Assembly: GCF_000152825.2 (NCBI RefSeq)
Contig: NC_014414.1
Span: 2,644,501-2,708,500, forward strand
Direction: 5' to 3'
Length of the DNA stretch: 64,000 nt
From: Parvularcula bermudensis HTCC2503
GTDB taxonomy: Bacteria > Pseudomonadota > Alphaproteobacteria > Caulobacterales > Parvularculaceae
This document shows positions 7,038-17,151 of this stretch, piece after piece. The notes below the pieces were generated by a model, which saw only the letters and a list, made by a program, of their open reading frames with translations, ran no database searches and was not told the DNA's origin. The position numbers and the translations under genes are program-made. Within the stretch, counting starts at the first letter, position 1. Each line of letters opens with the position of its first letter.

Positions 7038-9632
7038 TCAGTAGATCCCGCCCAGATCGTCCGAGATGCTCTCATCAGCTCGCCCCTGGAGCGAGGGATC
7101 GCTATCCGTCGCGAAGCGATTGGCCCCATAGACATTATCCTCGGCCTTGAAGGCTTCGAGGATGACATTGGGGTCGCCGGACTGCGCAGGCTTTCCCGTC
7201 TTGGCGTTGACGCGGACCAGCCGAATACCGGACGGCGCCCGAAAGGGAACCACATCGCGCTTTGGCAGGACGCGGGCCATGAATTCCCCGAAAATGGGCG
7301 CCGCCACATTCGAGCCGCCTTCCCCCTGCCCCAAGCTCTGGGGCGTGTCGTAACCGACATAGACGCCAACGGCGAGGTCGGGGGAAAAGCCGACGAACCA
7401 CGCATCATGATAATCGTCTGTGGTCCCGGTCTTTCCCGCCAAGGGATAATCGCCGTCAATTTGACTTTTGATGCGGGCCCCTGTCCCCCGGTCGATCACT
7501 CCTTCGAGGATGGAGACCATTTGAAAGGCGGTACGCGGATCAATAACATATTCCCGATCGTCCGCCAGAACCGGTTCGCCCTGGCCGGTCCAGGCCTCGG
7601 CATCACAGTCAAAGCAGGAGCGCTGGTCCCAGGCGTAAATTGTTTCCCCGTAGCGATTTTGCACCCGGTCGATGAGGATCGGTTCGATGCGTCGACCGCC
7701 ATTCACAAATTGCGCATAGGCGGTGGTGATCCGCATCAGCGTCGTTTCCCCGGCCCCAAGGCTGATCGCCAATTCCCGAGGCAACCGCTCGGAGACGCCG
7801 AAGGTTTCGGCGGTGTCGATGATCCGCCCAATGCCGATATCCTGGGCAAGGCGGGCCGTCATCGTGTTCCGCGACTTTTCGATCCCGAGCCTTAGGGTCG
7901 ATTCGCCGTAGAACCGGCCGGCAACGTAATTGCCCGGCTTCCACCAGCTATTCCCAAGCGACGGCGCCACGAACGGGGCGTCGAGCACGATCGAGGATGG
8001 CGTGTAGCCATTTTCAAGCGCCGTGGCATAGACGAACGGTTTGAAGGTCGAGCCGGGTTGCCGCCAGGCCTGGGTTGCGCGGTTGAATTCCGAAAGATCG
8101 AAGGAAAACCCGCCCACCATGGCAAGCACCCGGCCGGTATGGGGGTCCATCGCCACCAGTCCCCCATTCACCGCAGGGATCTGATAGAGCGCGAAATCCT
8201 CCCGCGCCTCGGACAGCGCCTCGACATAGACAACGTCGCCGGCGCTCAGCACCTGACCGGCGCGCGTGATCTGCGGCCCACGGCTGTCGATCGATCCAAA
8301 TTCCCGTGCCCAGGTCAGCTGGTCGAGGGGAAGGCGACCGCGCTGGCCGTCCAGCAGCCCGATCTCGGCCGACTGATCGGCGACGGAGAGAACCACCGCC
8401 AATTCCCACGGATCGAGGTCCGCCGCCGCTTTTCTATCCTTGTAAAGACGGGTCTGTTCATCTTCGAGCGCCACTTGCCAGATGAAGGGCGCCTCACTGC
8501 TTGCCTCCCCCTCCACTGGCAGGCGTTCGGCGAGATCGTTCGGCAGGGCCAAGGTTGAAATCGGCCCGCGATATCCATGCCGACGATCATATTCCACCAG
8601 ATGCATGCGGAAGGCGAGCCGGGCCATCCGCTGCATTTCGGGGTCCAGGGTGGTGCGGATCGACAGGCCCCCATCGTAAAGCGCCTCACTGCCATAAAGA
8701 TCGGCGACCCGGCGGCGAACTTCCTCGGCAAAATACTGACCGGCATCTTCCCGCGCCCCGAGGGGCGGCGCGAGCGAGGCGCCGAGCGGCTGCGCCCGCG
8801 CGGTCTCCAACTCCTCGTCCGTCAGATAGCCATCTTCGTGCATCCGGCCCAAAATCCAGTTTCGCCGAGCGATCGCGCGGTCTTCATAGACGGTGGGACG
8901 ATAATTGGCGGGCGCCTTGGCCAGGGTCGCAAGATAGGCCGCTTCATGCGGTTCAAGCGCAGAGAGCGGTTTCCCAAAGTAGTTGAGGGCCGCCGCCGCG
9001 ACGCCATAGGAGCGATTTCCGAGATAAATTTCATTCAGATAGAGCTCAAGGATATGCTCTTTGGAGAACGCTTTCTCCATGCGCTGGGCGACAATCGCCT
9101 CCTTGGCCTTCCGCTCGAACCGTTGATCTGCGGTCAGCAGCATATTCTTCGCCACCTGCTGCGTGATCGTGGAGCCCCCCTCAAGGGAATTCCCCTGGAG
9201 TTTATCCGGAATGAAGCGGAGCGCGGCCCGTGCGATCCCGCGATAATCGAGTCCCCCATGATCGTAGAAATTCTTGTCCTCAGCCGAAATGAAGGCCTGC
9301 TTCACCACGGCGGGGATCGCCGCATCGGGGACGAATAACCGTCGCTCCCGGGCGAATTCGGCGAGCAATTCACCGGTGCCCGCATGGACGCGGGTGGTCA
9401 CGGGGGGCTCGTAATCCGCGAGGGTCTGTTCGCTCGGCAGTCCGACATGCAGGCTCTGCAACCAGACGAAAATACCGATCACGACGGCGATGGCGGCCAC
9501 CGTGCCGATCGCCGCCAGCCCGCCAATGATCCTCAGAAGGAGCATCCAAATCCCTCCTTTCTTGGCCTTGGGTTCATCTGCCGGATCGCTCGCGCGGCGT
9601 TTGACCCCGCCAAGATCGTATTTCGCGTTCAT
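7038..9632 (-). CDS. penicillin-binding protein 1A (bifunctional glycosyltransferase/transpeptidase)
   Basis: An 864-residue class A PBP that polymerises and crosslinks peptidoglycan in the periplasm. It has a short basic cytoplasmic N-terminus and one membrane anchor (about residues 29-55). A GT51 domain follows, with the catalytic EDKNFYDHGG, GGSTITQQVAKN, and KAKE...LELYLNEIYLG motifs. The transpeptidase domain carries SxxK (GSTFKPF), SxN (KSRNTMTARL) and KTG (LAGKTGTTDDYHDAWF). An OB-like insert probably lies between the two domains. Length and order match MrcA/PonA of alphaproteobacteria. It is upstream of prfB on the same strand and divergent from the 9877 gene across about 240 bases. 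Confidence 0.95.
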   Translation of the reverse strand: MNAKYDLGGVKRRASDPADEPKAKKGGIWMLLLRIIGGLAAIGTVAAIAVVIGIFVWLQSLHVGLPSEQTLADYEPPVTTRVHAGTGELLAEFARERRLFVPDAAIPAVVKQAFISAEDKNFYDHGGLDYRGIARAALRFIPDKLQGNSLEGGSTITQQVAKNMLLTADQRFERKAKEAIVAQRMEKAFSKEHILELYLNEIYLGNRSYGVAAAALNYFGKPLSALEPHEAAYLATLAKAPANYRPTVYEDRAIARRNWILGRMHEDGYLTDEELETARAQPLGASLAPPLGAREDAGQYFAEEVRRRVADLYGSEALYDGGLSIRTTLDPEMQRMARLAFRMHLVEYDRRHGYRGPISTLALPNDLAERLPVEGEASSEAPFIWQVALEDEQTRLYKDRKAAADLDPWELAVVLSVADQSAEIGLLDGQRGRLPLDQLTWAREFGSIDSRGPQITRAGQVLSAGDVVYVEALSEAREDFALYQIPAVNGGLVAMDPHTGRVLAMVGGFSFDLSEFNRATQAWRQPGSTFKPFVYATALENGYTPSSIVLDAPFVAPSLGNSWWKPGNYVAGRFYGESTLRLGIEKSRNTMTARLAQDIGIGRIIDTAETFGVSERLPRELAISLGAGETTLMRITTAYAQFVNGGRRIEPILIDRVQNRYGETIYAWDQRSCFDCDAEAWTGQGEPVLADDREYVIDPRTAFQMVSILEGVIDRGTGARIKSQIDGDYPLAGKTGTTDDYHDAWFVGFSPDLAVGVYVGYDTPQSLGQGEGGSNVAAPIFGEFMARVLPKRDVVPFRAPSGIRLVRVNAKTGKPAQSGDPNVILEAFKAEDNVYGANRFATDSDPSLQGRADESISDDLGGIY

Positions 9633-9876
9633 TCTGGATGCCGTTTCCGCCTAATGGCTCGTTATCGCCCGGATTGGGGGAGCGCTTCAACCGCTCATGC
9701 CGACCGTTGACCGATCACCCCCTTCTTAAACGGAGTATGCCTGCTCCTCACCGCCAGGGAAAGCGGGGCCTGCCTTACGATTTTTCGATCTTTTCGTTCG
9801 TTCGCTAAGGCTTTTCAGGGACGGAGATCCTCCGGTAAAGGCGGCCTGAGCAACAAGAGAATTGCGGGAGGGTGCC
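9633..9876. other. divergent intergenic region between PBP1a and the 9877 gene
   Basis: This region must hold promoters in both directions, but I see no box pair close to consensus and no RNA gene or repeat. A GGGAGG at 9866-9871 is the ribosome-binding site of the next gene. Confidence 0.5.
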
Positions 9877-10068
9877 ATGGGATTGAATACGCCGTCCGAT
9901 GAGGAAACGGATCTGATGATCGGCCCGACCGATCAGGGCATGGTCCGAATCTATATCCAGTCGACCAGCGTGGACCTGCCCCTGGATTTCTCTCCGGAAG
10001 ATGCTCTAGCCATCGCTGAGGAATTGAGCGCCGCGGCCAGCATGGCCCAATCTGTGGGGACCAAATGA
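9877..10068 (+). CDS. small conserved alphaproteobacterial protein (DUF6324-like)
   Basis: 63 residues starting MGLNTPSDEETDLMIG, with a central GPTDQGMVRIYI and a helical acidic C-terminus (SPEDALAIAEELSAAA). I recall a short family with the same GPTDQGMVRIYV core (DUF6324, from memory). ATG 9877 is chosen over an upstream TTG because GGGAGG sits 5 bases before it. There is no signal peptide or membrane segment, so it is presumably cytosolic. Its TGA overlaps the ATG of the AsmA-like gene (ATGA at 10065), indicating coupled translation. Function unknown. Confidence 0.8.
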   Translation: MGLNTPSDEETDLMIGPTDQGMVRIYIQSTSVDLPLDFSPEDALAIAEELSAAASMAQSVGTK

Positions 10069-12314
10069 AGAAGCTGTTTCTGGGCCTGGCCCTTCTGATC
10101 GTGGTCTTGGTGGCCGTCTTATTGATCGCGCCGTTTTTCATTCCCGCTTCGGTCTACGAAGAAAGGATCGAAGCGGCCGCTTCTGAACAATTAGGTCGCC
10201 AGGTGACCATTGAAGGCGCGCCGAGGATCTCGCTGCTTCCCGCAGAAATCACCGTCACAGGACTGACCGTCGCCAATGCTGACGGTTATGAGGCGGCGGT
10301 CTTCGCCGAAGTCGATCGGGCACAGATTGGGGTCAAATTGTTGCCGCTGCTGTCCCGGCGCGTGGAGATCACGAAATTCGACCTCGACCGTCCGACGATC
10401 AATCTCGAAGCGAGCGAAGACGGCGGAAATTGGGCGTTTGGGCGCCCTGCCGCCGATACGGAGACCGAGGCCGCCCCCCCAGGTGAAGCCCCCGACGCCC
10501 TGCCGGATCTGCGTCTTGGAACCGTGACGATCAATAAGGGGCATATCAGCTACCGCACGCCCGATGGGCAAACCTGGCTCGCCGAAAACGCCGATCTGCG
10601 TTTGACGCTTGAGAGCTTGGAGGACCCGCTCACCATTGAGGGGACCATGGTCGTCCAGGGCGAGCCCTCGCGTCTCGATGCCACTTTCACCACGCCGGGC
10701 CGATACGCTCGCGAAGGGGCGGCGGATCTGCGGCTTTCGATGACCGTCGGTGAGAATCACGCCTCGACGGAGATGGCGCTATCGGACGAGCTGAGCTTTG
10801 ACGGGCGTCTTGATATCGACTTTCCCGCTTTGCGGAGCCTTTTTGCCCTCGCCGGCGTGGACCTTGGGACGGCCAATGGATTCAAGCGCCTGCGGCTCGA
10901 CGGGCCGGTCAGCGGCTCCCTCGACGGCGTTCGGTTCGGTGAGGGGACGGCGTTGACCTTTGACGATATCACCGGGACCGGAAAGCTGGCGATCATGATC
11001 GACGGCGACAGGCCGAAAGCGACAGGCACCGTCGCCCTTGGGACCCTGGACCTCACCCCCTATCTGCCCCCCGAGCCCGAAGGCTTTGCGGCCCGTCGAA
11101 GGGCGGAGACAGGGGCAGACGCGGACTTCCCCGAATGGTCCGACGAGCCCATGGATTTCTCCGCCCTCCGCGCAATGGACGCCGATCTCGATATCCGTAC
11201 CGGCGAGATCATCACTCCAAGCCTCACCGTGGGGGCCTCGGCCCTGCGTCTCGTGGCGGTGGACGGCAAGGCCCAGGCGATCGTCTCGGACACCTCGGTC
11301 TATGATGGCAGCGGCCGCGGTACCGTTACTCTCGACGCCACTCGCACCGTGCCGGAAGTGGCGATCGACTTCACGATGGAAGACGTCGATGCCGGCGCCG
11401 CCGCGCAAGAACTGGCAGGGATTACGCGCCTTGGCGGCAGAGGCTCGATCCGGCTCTTCAACCTGCGGGCCCGCGGGCAATCGCAGCGCGAGATGGTGGA
11501 GAGCTTGACCGGCGAAATCCGCCTGGTCCTCGACGATGGTGTGATCGAGGGGATCAATCTGGGCCAGATCGGGCAGGTCGCCTTCGATCTCTACGACCAG
11601 GTTCAGGCGGGGACTCTGTCGCTCAAGGCGCTCGATGCCGCGACCCTTGCCACCCGCTCCACCGAACTGTTCGCCGCCGCCAGAGGCCCGGCGCAGCAAA
11701 CCGATTTTACGAATTTCACCCTCACCCTGGTGGCCGATCAGGGACGCGTGACCCCGACCACTGCCCAACTGGCAGGGCCCTATTTCGAATTCACAGGGGA
11801 CGGCGACATCATCTTGCCCACACAAAGCCTTGAGCTCGCCCTCGCTGCCGCGGTGACGAAAGAAGGAACCGATACCAAACGGGTCCTGCCAACACCGATC
11901 CTTGTGACGGGGACGTTCAGTGATCCGAAGATCGGGATCAATCTCCGCAGCGTCGCCGAGCAAGCTGTGCGGAACCGGGTCGGCTCGGCCCTGTCCGATC
12001 GCGGTGTCGACCTTGCCCCGGGCGAGACCTTAGAGGAAGCGCTGACCGGCACCGCACGGAACGAGTTGATGCGTCGGCTTGGCGGCGCGGTGCCCGGCAA
12101 TACGCAAACGCCCCCCGCCCCCGCGGAAGAGGGGGGCGACGAGGAGACCAACAGCGAGACCAACAGCGCCGAGCCGAGCGCGCCCGCCCCAGCGCCGTCG
12201 CCGCGGGAGGAATTGATCCGCCAGGGGATCGGCGCATTGCTCGGTGGGGGCGCGCGCCGGGACACCACCGGGGACACCGCCGACGAAGCGCCTGCTACGG
12301 ACGGCACAGAATGA
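10065..12314 (+). CDS. AsmA family protein
   Basis: 749 residues: one N-terminal membrane anchor (about residues 4-28), then a long periplasmic beta-rich region typical of AsmA/YhdP/TamB-type lipid-transfer proteins. The AsmA opening is clear (RIEAAASEQLGRQVTIEG, then LLPAEITVTGLTVAN). The C-terminal AsmA_2 part follows (LARGQ-type repeats, LDDGVIEGINLGQI, RVTPTTAQLAGPYFEFTGDG). The final 90 residues are a low-complexity Glu/Thr/Pro tail after a LRRLGG-like segment. The family bridges inner and outer membrane or limits outer-membrane assembly. Its start overlaps the small upstream gene by ATGA, and csaA follows after 51 bases. Confidence 0.88.
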   Translation: MKKLFLGLALLIVVLVAVLLIAPFFIPASVYEERIEAAASEQLGRQVTIEGAPRISLLPAEITVTGLTVANADGYEAAVFAEVDRAQIGVKLLPLLSRRVEITKFDLDRPTINLEASEDGGNWAFGRPAADTETEAAPPGEAPDALPDLRLGTVTINKGHISYRTPDGQTWLAENADLRLTLESLEDPLTIEGTMVVQGEPSRLDATFTTPGRYAREGAADLRLSMTVGENHASTEMALSDELSFDGRLDIDFPALRSLFALAGVDLGTANGFKRLRLDGPVSGSLDGVRFGEGTALTFDDITGTGKLAIMIDGDRPKATGTVALGTLDLTPYLPPEPEGFAARRRAETGADADFPEWSDEPMDFSALRAMDADLDIRTGEIITPSLTVGASALRLVAVDGKAQAIVSDTSVYDGSGRGTVTLDATRTVPEVAIDFTMEDVDAGAAAQELAGITRLGGRGSIRLFNLRARGQSQREMVESLTGEIRLVLDDGVIEGINLGQIGQVAFDLYDQVQAGTLSLKALDAATLATRSTELFAAARGPAQQTDFTNFTLTLVADQGRVTPTTAQLAGPYFEFTGDGDIILPTQSLELALAAAVTKEGTDTKRVLPTPILVTGTFSDPKIGINLRSVAEQAVRNRVGSALSDRGVDLAPGETLEEALTGTARNELMRRLGGAVPGNTQTPPAPAEEGGDEETNSETNSAEPSAPAPAPSPREELIRQGIGALLGGGARRDTTGDTADEAPATDGTE

Positions 12315-12365
12315 GGGGGGCAGGAACAGCCCCCTCGGGCCCGTCACAACGCAAAAGGTGCGGCC

Positions 12366-12737
12366 ATGCATCTGGTGCATGATCCCGCCGCCGCCCCGCA
12401 AGCCGAGATCGATTTCGGCTCTTTTCTGACGGTCGATATGCGGGTTGGGACAGTCATCAAGGCCGAACCGTTTCCCGAGGCCCGTAAGCCGGCGATCAAA
12501 TTGCTGATCGATTTCGGTGACGGCGTTGGCGAGAAGAAAAGTTCAGCGCAGATCACCGCGCATTATCAGCCCAAAGATCTCGTCGGCCGGCAGGTGGTGG
12601 CGGTGGTGAACTTCCCGCCCCGCCAGATCGGGCCCTTTATCTCAGAGGTGTTGGTCCTGGGGGCCGCCGATAGCACAGCCGGGATTGTGCTCCTCGCCCC
12701 CGATCAGCCCGTCCCCAATGGGGCCCGTATCGCCTAA
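12366..12737 (+). CDS. csaA: CsaA-type tRNA-binding-domain chaperone
   Basis: 123 residues, one OB-fold of the tRNA-binding (EMAP-II/MetG C-terminal) family. It has the full CsaA signature: VDMRVGTVIKAEPFPEARKP, KKSSAQITAHY, LVGRQVVAVVNFPPRQIGP and SEVLVLG. CsaA proteins bind nucleic acids and unfolded precursors and have been linked to protein export in Bacillus. The ATG is preceded by AAAAGGTG. It is the last gene of this plus-strand run and faces the acyl-CoA ligase gene. A weak AGGGGAG/CTCCCCT stem (12787-12810) without a T-run lies in the convergent gap. Confidence 0.93.
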   Translation: MHLVHDPAAAPQAEIDFGSFLTVDMRVGTVIKAEPFPEARKPAIKLLIDFGDGVGEKKSSAQITAHYQPKDLVGRQVVAVVNFPPRQIGPFISEVLVLGAADSTAGIVLLAPDQPVPNGARIA

Positions 12738-12857
12738 CCAACACGCAAAGGTCGGCGTGGCCGATCCGCGCCCATTGCTCGCGCCAAGGGGAGCCGCTGA
12801 CGCCTCCCCTGACACTGGAGAAGAGAGCAAGGGCGAAGCGGTCATAGACCAGCGCCG

Positions 12858-14480
12858 TCAGACCGTTGGAAGCGTAAAGTCAGCAAACTGCTTCCGCAGC
12901 TCGGTCTTGAGAACCTTCCCTGTCGCGCCGAGAGGAATAGTTTCCACCGTCTGGACATCGTCGGGCCAGGAAATTTTCGGCAATTGCTGGCGCGTAAATT
13001 CCAGAATCTCCGCCGGCTCGGCATTCGCCCCCTTGGCCATCTCCACGATCAACAAAGGACGCTCCTGCCATTTCGGGTGCGGCATGCCGATCACCGCCGC
13101 ATTGGCCACCGCGGGGTGAGAGAGGGCGGCATTCTCGATATCGATCGTCGACAACCATTCGCCGCCTGACTTGATCACATCCTTGGCCCGGTCGGTGATC
13201 TGCATACGGCCATCGGGATGGATAACCACCACATCGCCGGTATCGAACCATCCATCGTCGGTGAGCGTCTGGCCGTCATATTCGTAATAGGCCGACAGGA
13301 CCCACGGGCTCTTGACCTGCAAATGGCCGTCGCTTTCCCCGTCATGCGGCAGGCAATTGCCCTCATCGTCGACAATCCGCATCTGCATGAACGGCACGGC
13401 CTTGCCCTGGCGGAGCTGAATTTGCACCCGCTCCTCTTCGGGCAGTTCGGACCAATCGTCTTCCTCGACATTCGTGGTCCCGATGGGCGACATTTCGGTC
13501 ATCCCCCATCCCTGGCGCACCCTAACGCCGTGACGCTCAAAGCCCTTGATAATCCGTTCACTGAGCGCAGCACCACCGACCATCGTATGCTTCAGCGAGC
13601 TGAACGACAGATTGTTCTGATCGACATAGTTCAGAAGATTGAGCCAAACCGTCGGGACACCAAGGGCGTAGGCGACCTGCTCGCTTTCGAAGATTTCATA
13701 AAGGCTCTCCCCATCGAGCCCCGGCCCCGGCATGACCAGCTTTACCCCCATCATCAAGGCTGCGTAGGGGACACCCCAGGCATTGACGTGGAACATCGGC
13801 ACCACGGGTAAGAGCGCGTCGCCCCGATCGAACGCGCCGACATTGGGCTGTGCGAGAACGAGGGCATGCAACACTGTCGAGCGATGGGTATAGAGCACAC
13901 CCTTGGGCCGACCGGTCGTGCCGGAGGTATAACAAAGCCCGCAGGCGGTTCGTTCATCGAATTCCGGCCAATCATAGGTCGTCGGATGTTTTTCGATCAG
14001 ACTCTCATAATTATGGACAGGCTTGTCACCAATCTCCGGCAAGGCCCCGGTGGCCGACAGAGCGATATAACTTTCCACCGTCGCCAGATGGGGCGCGAGC
14101 CCCTTGACCAGCGGCAGGAAGGTCTCGTCGTAGAACACGACCTTGTCCCGCGCGTGGTTCATCACATAGCCCGCATTTTCCGGCCCCAGGCGCGGATTGA
14201 TCGTATGGCAAACCGCCCCGATTCCGGCGGTGGCATAATAGAGTTCGAGCTGGCGATGGGTATTCCAGCCCATCACGCCGACCCGATCGCCCTCGCCAAC
14301 CCCAAGCGCGACCAATGCATGGGCAAGCTGGGCAATGCGCTCCCCCGCCTCCTTGAAGGTGTATCGGTGCATCCCGCCCTCAACGAGGCGCGTCACGACT
14401 TCTTGATTGGGACTTGATCGGACGGCATGGCGGAGGATTTCCGTCACAAGTAGCGGCGTTTCCATCATCAGACCATGCAT
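12858..14480 (-). CDS. long/medium-chain fatty-acid--CoA ligase (AMP-forming)
   Basis: 540 residues of the ANL adenylate-forming superfamily, activating fatty acids to acyl-CoA through an acyl-AMP. The P-loop-like AMP motif reads [19 protein letters not shown]. Also present are [12 protein letters not shown] (A5), [35 protein letters not shown] (A7/A8, split here only for description) and the C-terminal catalytic Lys in [12 protein letters not shown]. The set matches the alphaproteobacterial medium/long-chain acyl-CoA synthetases annotated as AlkK/FadD3-like. The ATG at 14480 has GGGAG 8 bases upstream. It is monocistronic by spacing. Chain-length preference cannot be inferred. Confidence 0.92.
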   Translation of the reverse strand: MHGLMMETPLLVTEILRHAVRSSPNQEVVTRLVEGGMHRYTFKEAGERIAQLAHALVALGVGEGDRVGVMGWNTHRQLELYYATAGIGAVCHTINPRLGPENAGYVMNHARDKVVFYDETFLPLVKGLAPHLATVESYIALSATGALPEIGDKPVHNYESLIEKHPTTYDWPEFDERTACGLCYTSGTTGRPKGVLYTHRSTVLHALVLAQPNVGAFDRGDALLPVVPMFHVNAWGVPYAALMMGVKLVMPGPGLDGESLYEIFESEQVAYALGVPTVWLNLLNYVDQNNLSFSSLKHTMVGGAALSERIIKGFERHGVRVRQGWGMTEMSPIGTTNVEEDDWSELPEEERVQIQLRQGKAVPFMQMRIVDDEGNCLPHDGESDGHLQVKSPWVLSAYYEYDGQTLTDDGWFDTGDVVVIHPDGRMQITDRAKDVIKSGGEWLSTIDIENAALSHPAVANAAVIGMPHPKWQERPLLIVEMAKGANAEPAEILEFTRQQLPKISWPDDVQTVETIPLGATGKVLKTELRKQFADFTLPTV

Positions 14481-14624
14481 ATCAAATCTCCCTCAACCGT
14501 GGCGCCGAGCGCCATCCTGATTATTTGTCTTATGGCCCTTTTTGTGGCCGAACAATGCAGGAGACGCAATCATAGCAGGGGGAACTTTACCCAGGGGCGG
14601 TGCCGAGAGATCCCTGCTTCGCGA

Positions 14625-15821
14625 TTAGATCGCCGCCATCACTTCATCGAAGAGCGACCGCACAATGGCGGGGTCTTCGGGAAAATTGGCCTGGGCCCAC
14701 CGCTCGGTGAAGTCCTTAAGCGCGTTCCCCACCATCGGACCGGCGGTCAAACCCGCCGCGATGAAATCCGCCCCGCGAACGGGCAATACCGGAACCGGCG
14801 CCGTCGTCAGAGCACGGACGATTTCCGCCTTCGCCGCCGCGGACAGACGACAAAGGGCGAGCCCCTCCTCGGCGGCAGGGCGGCCATAACTGAAGAGCAC
14901 CTCCCTTGGGGTGGCGCCGGCTTCCCAGACCTTGGCAATCTCCGGCAGGGTCAGGGCGTGCGCGAGCACGCTAGTGGGCGGTTTGAAAGCCGATTGCAGC
15001 ATGGATCGCGTCGCCGTCGGCCACAGCGCGGCCAGGCACAGCCCCGCTGACGGCGCCCCCTCCCGCGCGGCGTGGATCCGCGCGAAGCTCACGGGGTCGG
15101 GGGCAACCTGGATGATCGCGTCGAGTATCGGCCCCTTCGCCGCCTCGCTCAAAACTGTCGGGGCCCCCGCCGCGCAAAAGAGTCGCGACACCTCGCTCCA
15201 GATCCGTTCTTTAGAGAGATGAAGCAGGCCACCGGCCAACGCCTCGGACGCCTGCCATCCGGCGACGTCGAGAGTGCCGCCGAAACGAGCCGAAAATCGC
15301 ATAAAACGGAGTATGCGGAGATAATCTTCCTTGATCCGTTGTGCCGGTCGACCGATGAACCGTACCCGCCGCGCCATCAGATCCGCCCGACCATCATGAT
15401 AGTCGTAAAGGCGCCCCTCCTTATCGAGGGACAAGGCGTTGATTGTGAAATCTCGCCGCGCGGCGTCTTTTTCCCAATCCTCCGTAAAGGAGACGGTCGC
15501 ATGCCGGCCATCGGTGGCCACGTCGCATCGCAGGGTCGTTATTTCAAAAGGAACGGCAGACAGAACGGCAGTGACCGTACCATGTTCAAGACCTGTCGGG
15601 ATGACCCTTATCCCGTGGCGGCCCAACAGCTTTAGCGTCTCTTCGGGCAGCAGGGTCGTGGCGATATCGATATCGGTATGCCCCGCAGCGCCCGGCGGCT
15701 GACCCAGCAGGCTGTCCCGGATACACCCGCCGACGAAACGGGCCTCCCCTTCCTCGTTGAGGATGGCGAGGAGCTTTGCTGCGTCCCCCGAGCGGGCCCA
15801 AGCGAAGGGGTCCGCCGTCAT
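14625..15821 (-). CDS. CCA tRNA nucleotidyltransferase / poly(A) polymerase family protein
   Basis: 398 residues of the class II nucleotidyltransferase fold. The N-terminus has FVGGCIRDSLLG and the catalytic DIDIATT (two metal-binding Asp). Next come RRDFTINAL (NTP-selecting motif) and YDYHDGRADL, then RIKEDYLRILRFMRFSARFG, the RNA-binding neck motif. In alphaproteobacteria this protein normally adds or repairs the 3' CCA of tRNAs, while pcnB-like poly(A) polymerases have the same core, so the specificity is not settled by reading. It is the third gene of a DUF1285 - Nudix - nucleotidyltransferase operon and overlaps the Nudix stop by ATGA at 15821-15818. Confidence 0.9.
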   Translation of the reverse strand: MTADPFAWARSGDAAKLLAILNEEGEARFVGGCIRDSLLGQPPGAAGHTDIDIATTLLPEETLKLLGRHGIRVIPTGLEHGTVTAVLSAVPFEITTLRCDVATDGRHATVSFTEDWEKDAARRDFTINALSLDKEGRLYDYHDGRADLMARRVRFIGRPAQRIKEDYLRILRFMRFSARFGGTLDVAGWQASEALAGGLLHLSKERIWSEVSRLFCAAGAPTVLSEAAKGPILDAIIQVAPDPVSFARIHAAREGAPSAGLCLAALWPTATRSMLQSAFKPPTSVLAHALTLPEIAKVWEAGATPREVLFSYGRPAAEEGLALCRLSAAAKAEIVRALTTAPVPVLPVRGADFIAAGLTAGPMVGNALKDFTERWAQANFPEDPAIVRSLFDEVMAAI

Positions 15822-16483
15822 GACCCGATGGGCCGGTCGTGCCAGGCCCGCATGAAGGTATGCAAGATCCCGGCGGTCAGCCCCCAGACATTCCTGCGGG
15901 GCCCGGCTCCCTCATAAGGCGCGGCATACATCCGATAAACCACGTCCTTGAACTGACGTTCGGTGACCTGATGACTGGAGGGGTCGATGAAATGGTCGAG
16001 CGGCACCTCGAACGCTTCATCGACTTCGCGTGGACAGGGAATGATCGGCGGCGGGGCGGTCACAAGACCCACAACAGGGGTGACGGCGTAGCCAAGCCCC
16101 CCATAGTGGATGGCGAATGTCCCCACGACATCGACCGCATCGGGGGTGAGGCCGACCTCTTCCTCCGCCTCCCGCAGGGCCGTCTCGATGACGCTCTCCT
16201 CCTGCCGCTGTCCCCCGCCGGGGAAGCTGATTTCCCCGGCATGGGAGGGCATGGTCGGAGAGCGGACCGTCAGCAGAACGGTATGCCGCCCCTCCCGCTC
16301 GATAATCGGGATCAGGACGGAGGCCGGCCGAAATCTCTTGGGCGGCGAGGACAATTGAGGAGAATGAAGGCGATCGGGGTTCAGTTCACGGAACAGGTGA
16401 CGTTCGGCGCGGGCCGCCTCCGCCTCGCAAAGACGTCTCAACCGGTCGGCAATGGAGGGGACCCCCGCAGAATCAAGCGCCAT
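15818..16483 (-). CDS. Nudix hydrolase, coenzyme A pyrophosphatase type (NudL/YeaB-like)
   Basis: About 221 residues starting MALDSAGVPSIADRL. The Nudix box is complete: G-x5-E-x7-REAEEEVGL. The CoA-pyrophosphatase signature lies just before it (LLTVRSPTMPSHAGEISFPGG). The enzyme class cleaves CoA or its derivatives to phosphopantetheine and 3',5'-ADP. An open frame extends upstream to 16609, but the ATG at 16483 forms TGATG with the DUF1285 stop, which fits coupling and family length. Its end overlaps the nucleotidyltransferase start. This three-gene order recurs in alphaproteobacteria. Confidence 0.92.
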   Translation of the reverse strand: MALDSAGVPSIADRLRRLCEAEAARAERHLFRELNPDRLHSPQLSSPPKRFRPASVLIPIIEREGRHTVLLTVRSPTMPSHAGEISFPGGGQRQEESVIETALREAEEEVGLTPDAVDVVGTFAIHYGGLGYAVTPVVGLVTAPPPIIPCPREVDEAFEVPLDHFIDPSSHQVTERQFKDVVYRMYAAPYEGAGPRRNVWGLTAGILHTFMRAWHDRPIGS

Positions 16484-17076
16484 CACCTCGCCTCGCCAAG
16501 ATCGAGGGGACGGTCCAGTCCCGGCAGCCTCAGAACATACCGCCCGTCTTCCCCCTCGACGGCCTCCTCCATCAGACGATAATATACATTTCGCCCAAGG
16601 CGTGCCCACAGATCATCGCGTATCCGTACATAGGGGATCATGGGCGTCTCTTTTGGCACCGCTGCTCCCCCGCCGGGGGGGGCGTCGGGCCGCAACTCTA
16701 TCGGATGATCGGGGCCGAGGGTGACGACGTCGCCGACATTCGTCCGCATCCGGCAGGCCGTGCCTGAAAGATCCATATCCGTAATAATGAACGGGACGTC
16801 CTCGACCGTGATCGCCAATTTTTCCGCCGGACTGACCAGCACATATCCGTCCGGATCGTGGCGCAGAATGCGGGAAAGCAGCCTGACAAGGCGAGGCCGC
16901 GCAATGATGCCCCCCTCATGGATCCAGGTACCATCGTGCCGGATCGTCAACGCCATCCGTCCGTGACGGGCCGGATGCCATTGCGTCACCGGCAACGGCC
17001 CCTCTTCGGGAAGGTCGGCAAGGGCGGCGGCGATGGTGGGCAAATCGGACATACGCCCATAGGTGTGCGATCCCAC
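16483..17076 (-). CDS. DUF1285 family protein
   Basis: Up to 197 residues; a second in-frame ATG at 17052 (MSDLPTIAA) may be the real start. Recognisable family features are PVTQWHPARHG, IRHDGTWIHEGG, RPRLVRLLSRILRHDPDGYVLVSPAEK and the VEDVPFIITDMD strand. DUF1285 folds as a two-domain beta structure in solved examples, and its biochemical role is unknown. It leads the operon with the CoA Nudix hydrolase and the tRNA nucleotidyltransferase, ending in TGATG with the Nudix start. It lies 75 bases downstream of the sppA stop on the same strand, so sppA may be cotranscribed. Confidence 0.85.
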   Translation of the reverse strand: MGSHTYGRMSDLPTIAAALADLPEEGPLPVTQWHPARHGRMALTIRHDGTWIHEGGIIARPRLVRLLSRILRHDPDGYVLVSPAEKLAITVEDVPFIITDMDLSGTACRMRTNVGDVVTLGPDHPIELRPDAPPGGGAAVPKETPMIPYVRIRDDLWARLGRNVYYRLMEEAVEGEDGRYVLRLPGLDRPLDLGEAR

Positions 17077-17151
17077 CGCCGGGTCAAGATGGACGATGAT
17101 CGCCCCGGCCCTTCCTCGCCACGCCGTCGGGCCGCCCTCCTACTCCCCCTC

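Noticed and set aside
10779-11963. 394-codon minus-strand open frame
   Set aside because: Antisense to the AsmA-like gene, whose domains and codon use are convincing.
12787-12810. Stem AGGGGAG/CTCCCCT between csaA and the acyl-CoA ligase gene as a terminator
   Set aside because: The loop is 10 bases and there is no T-run on either side.
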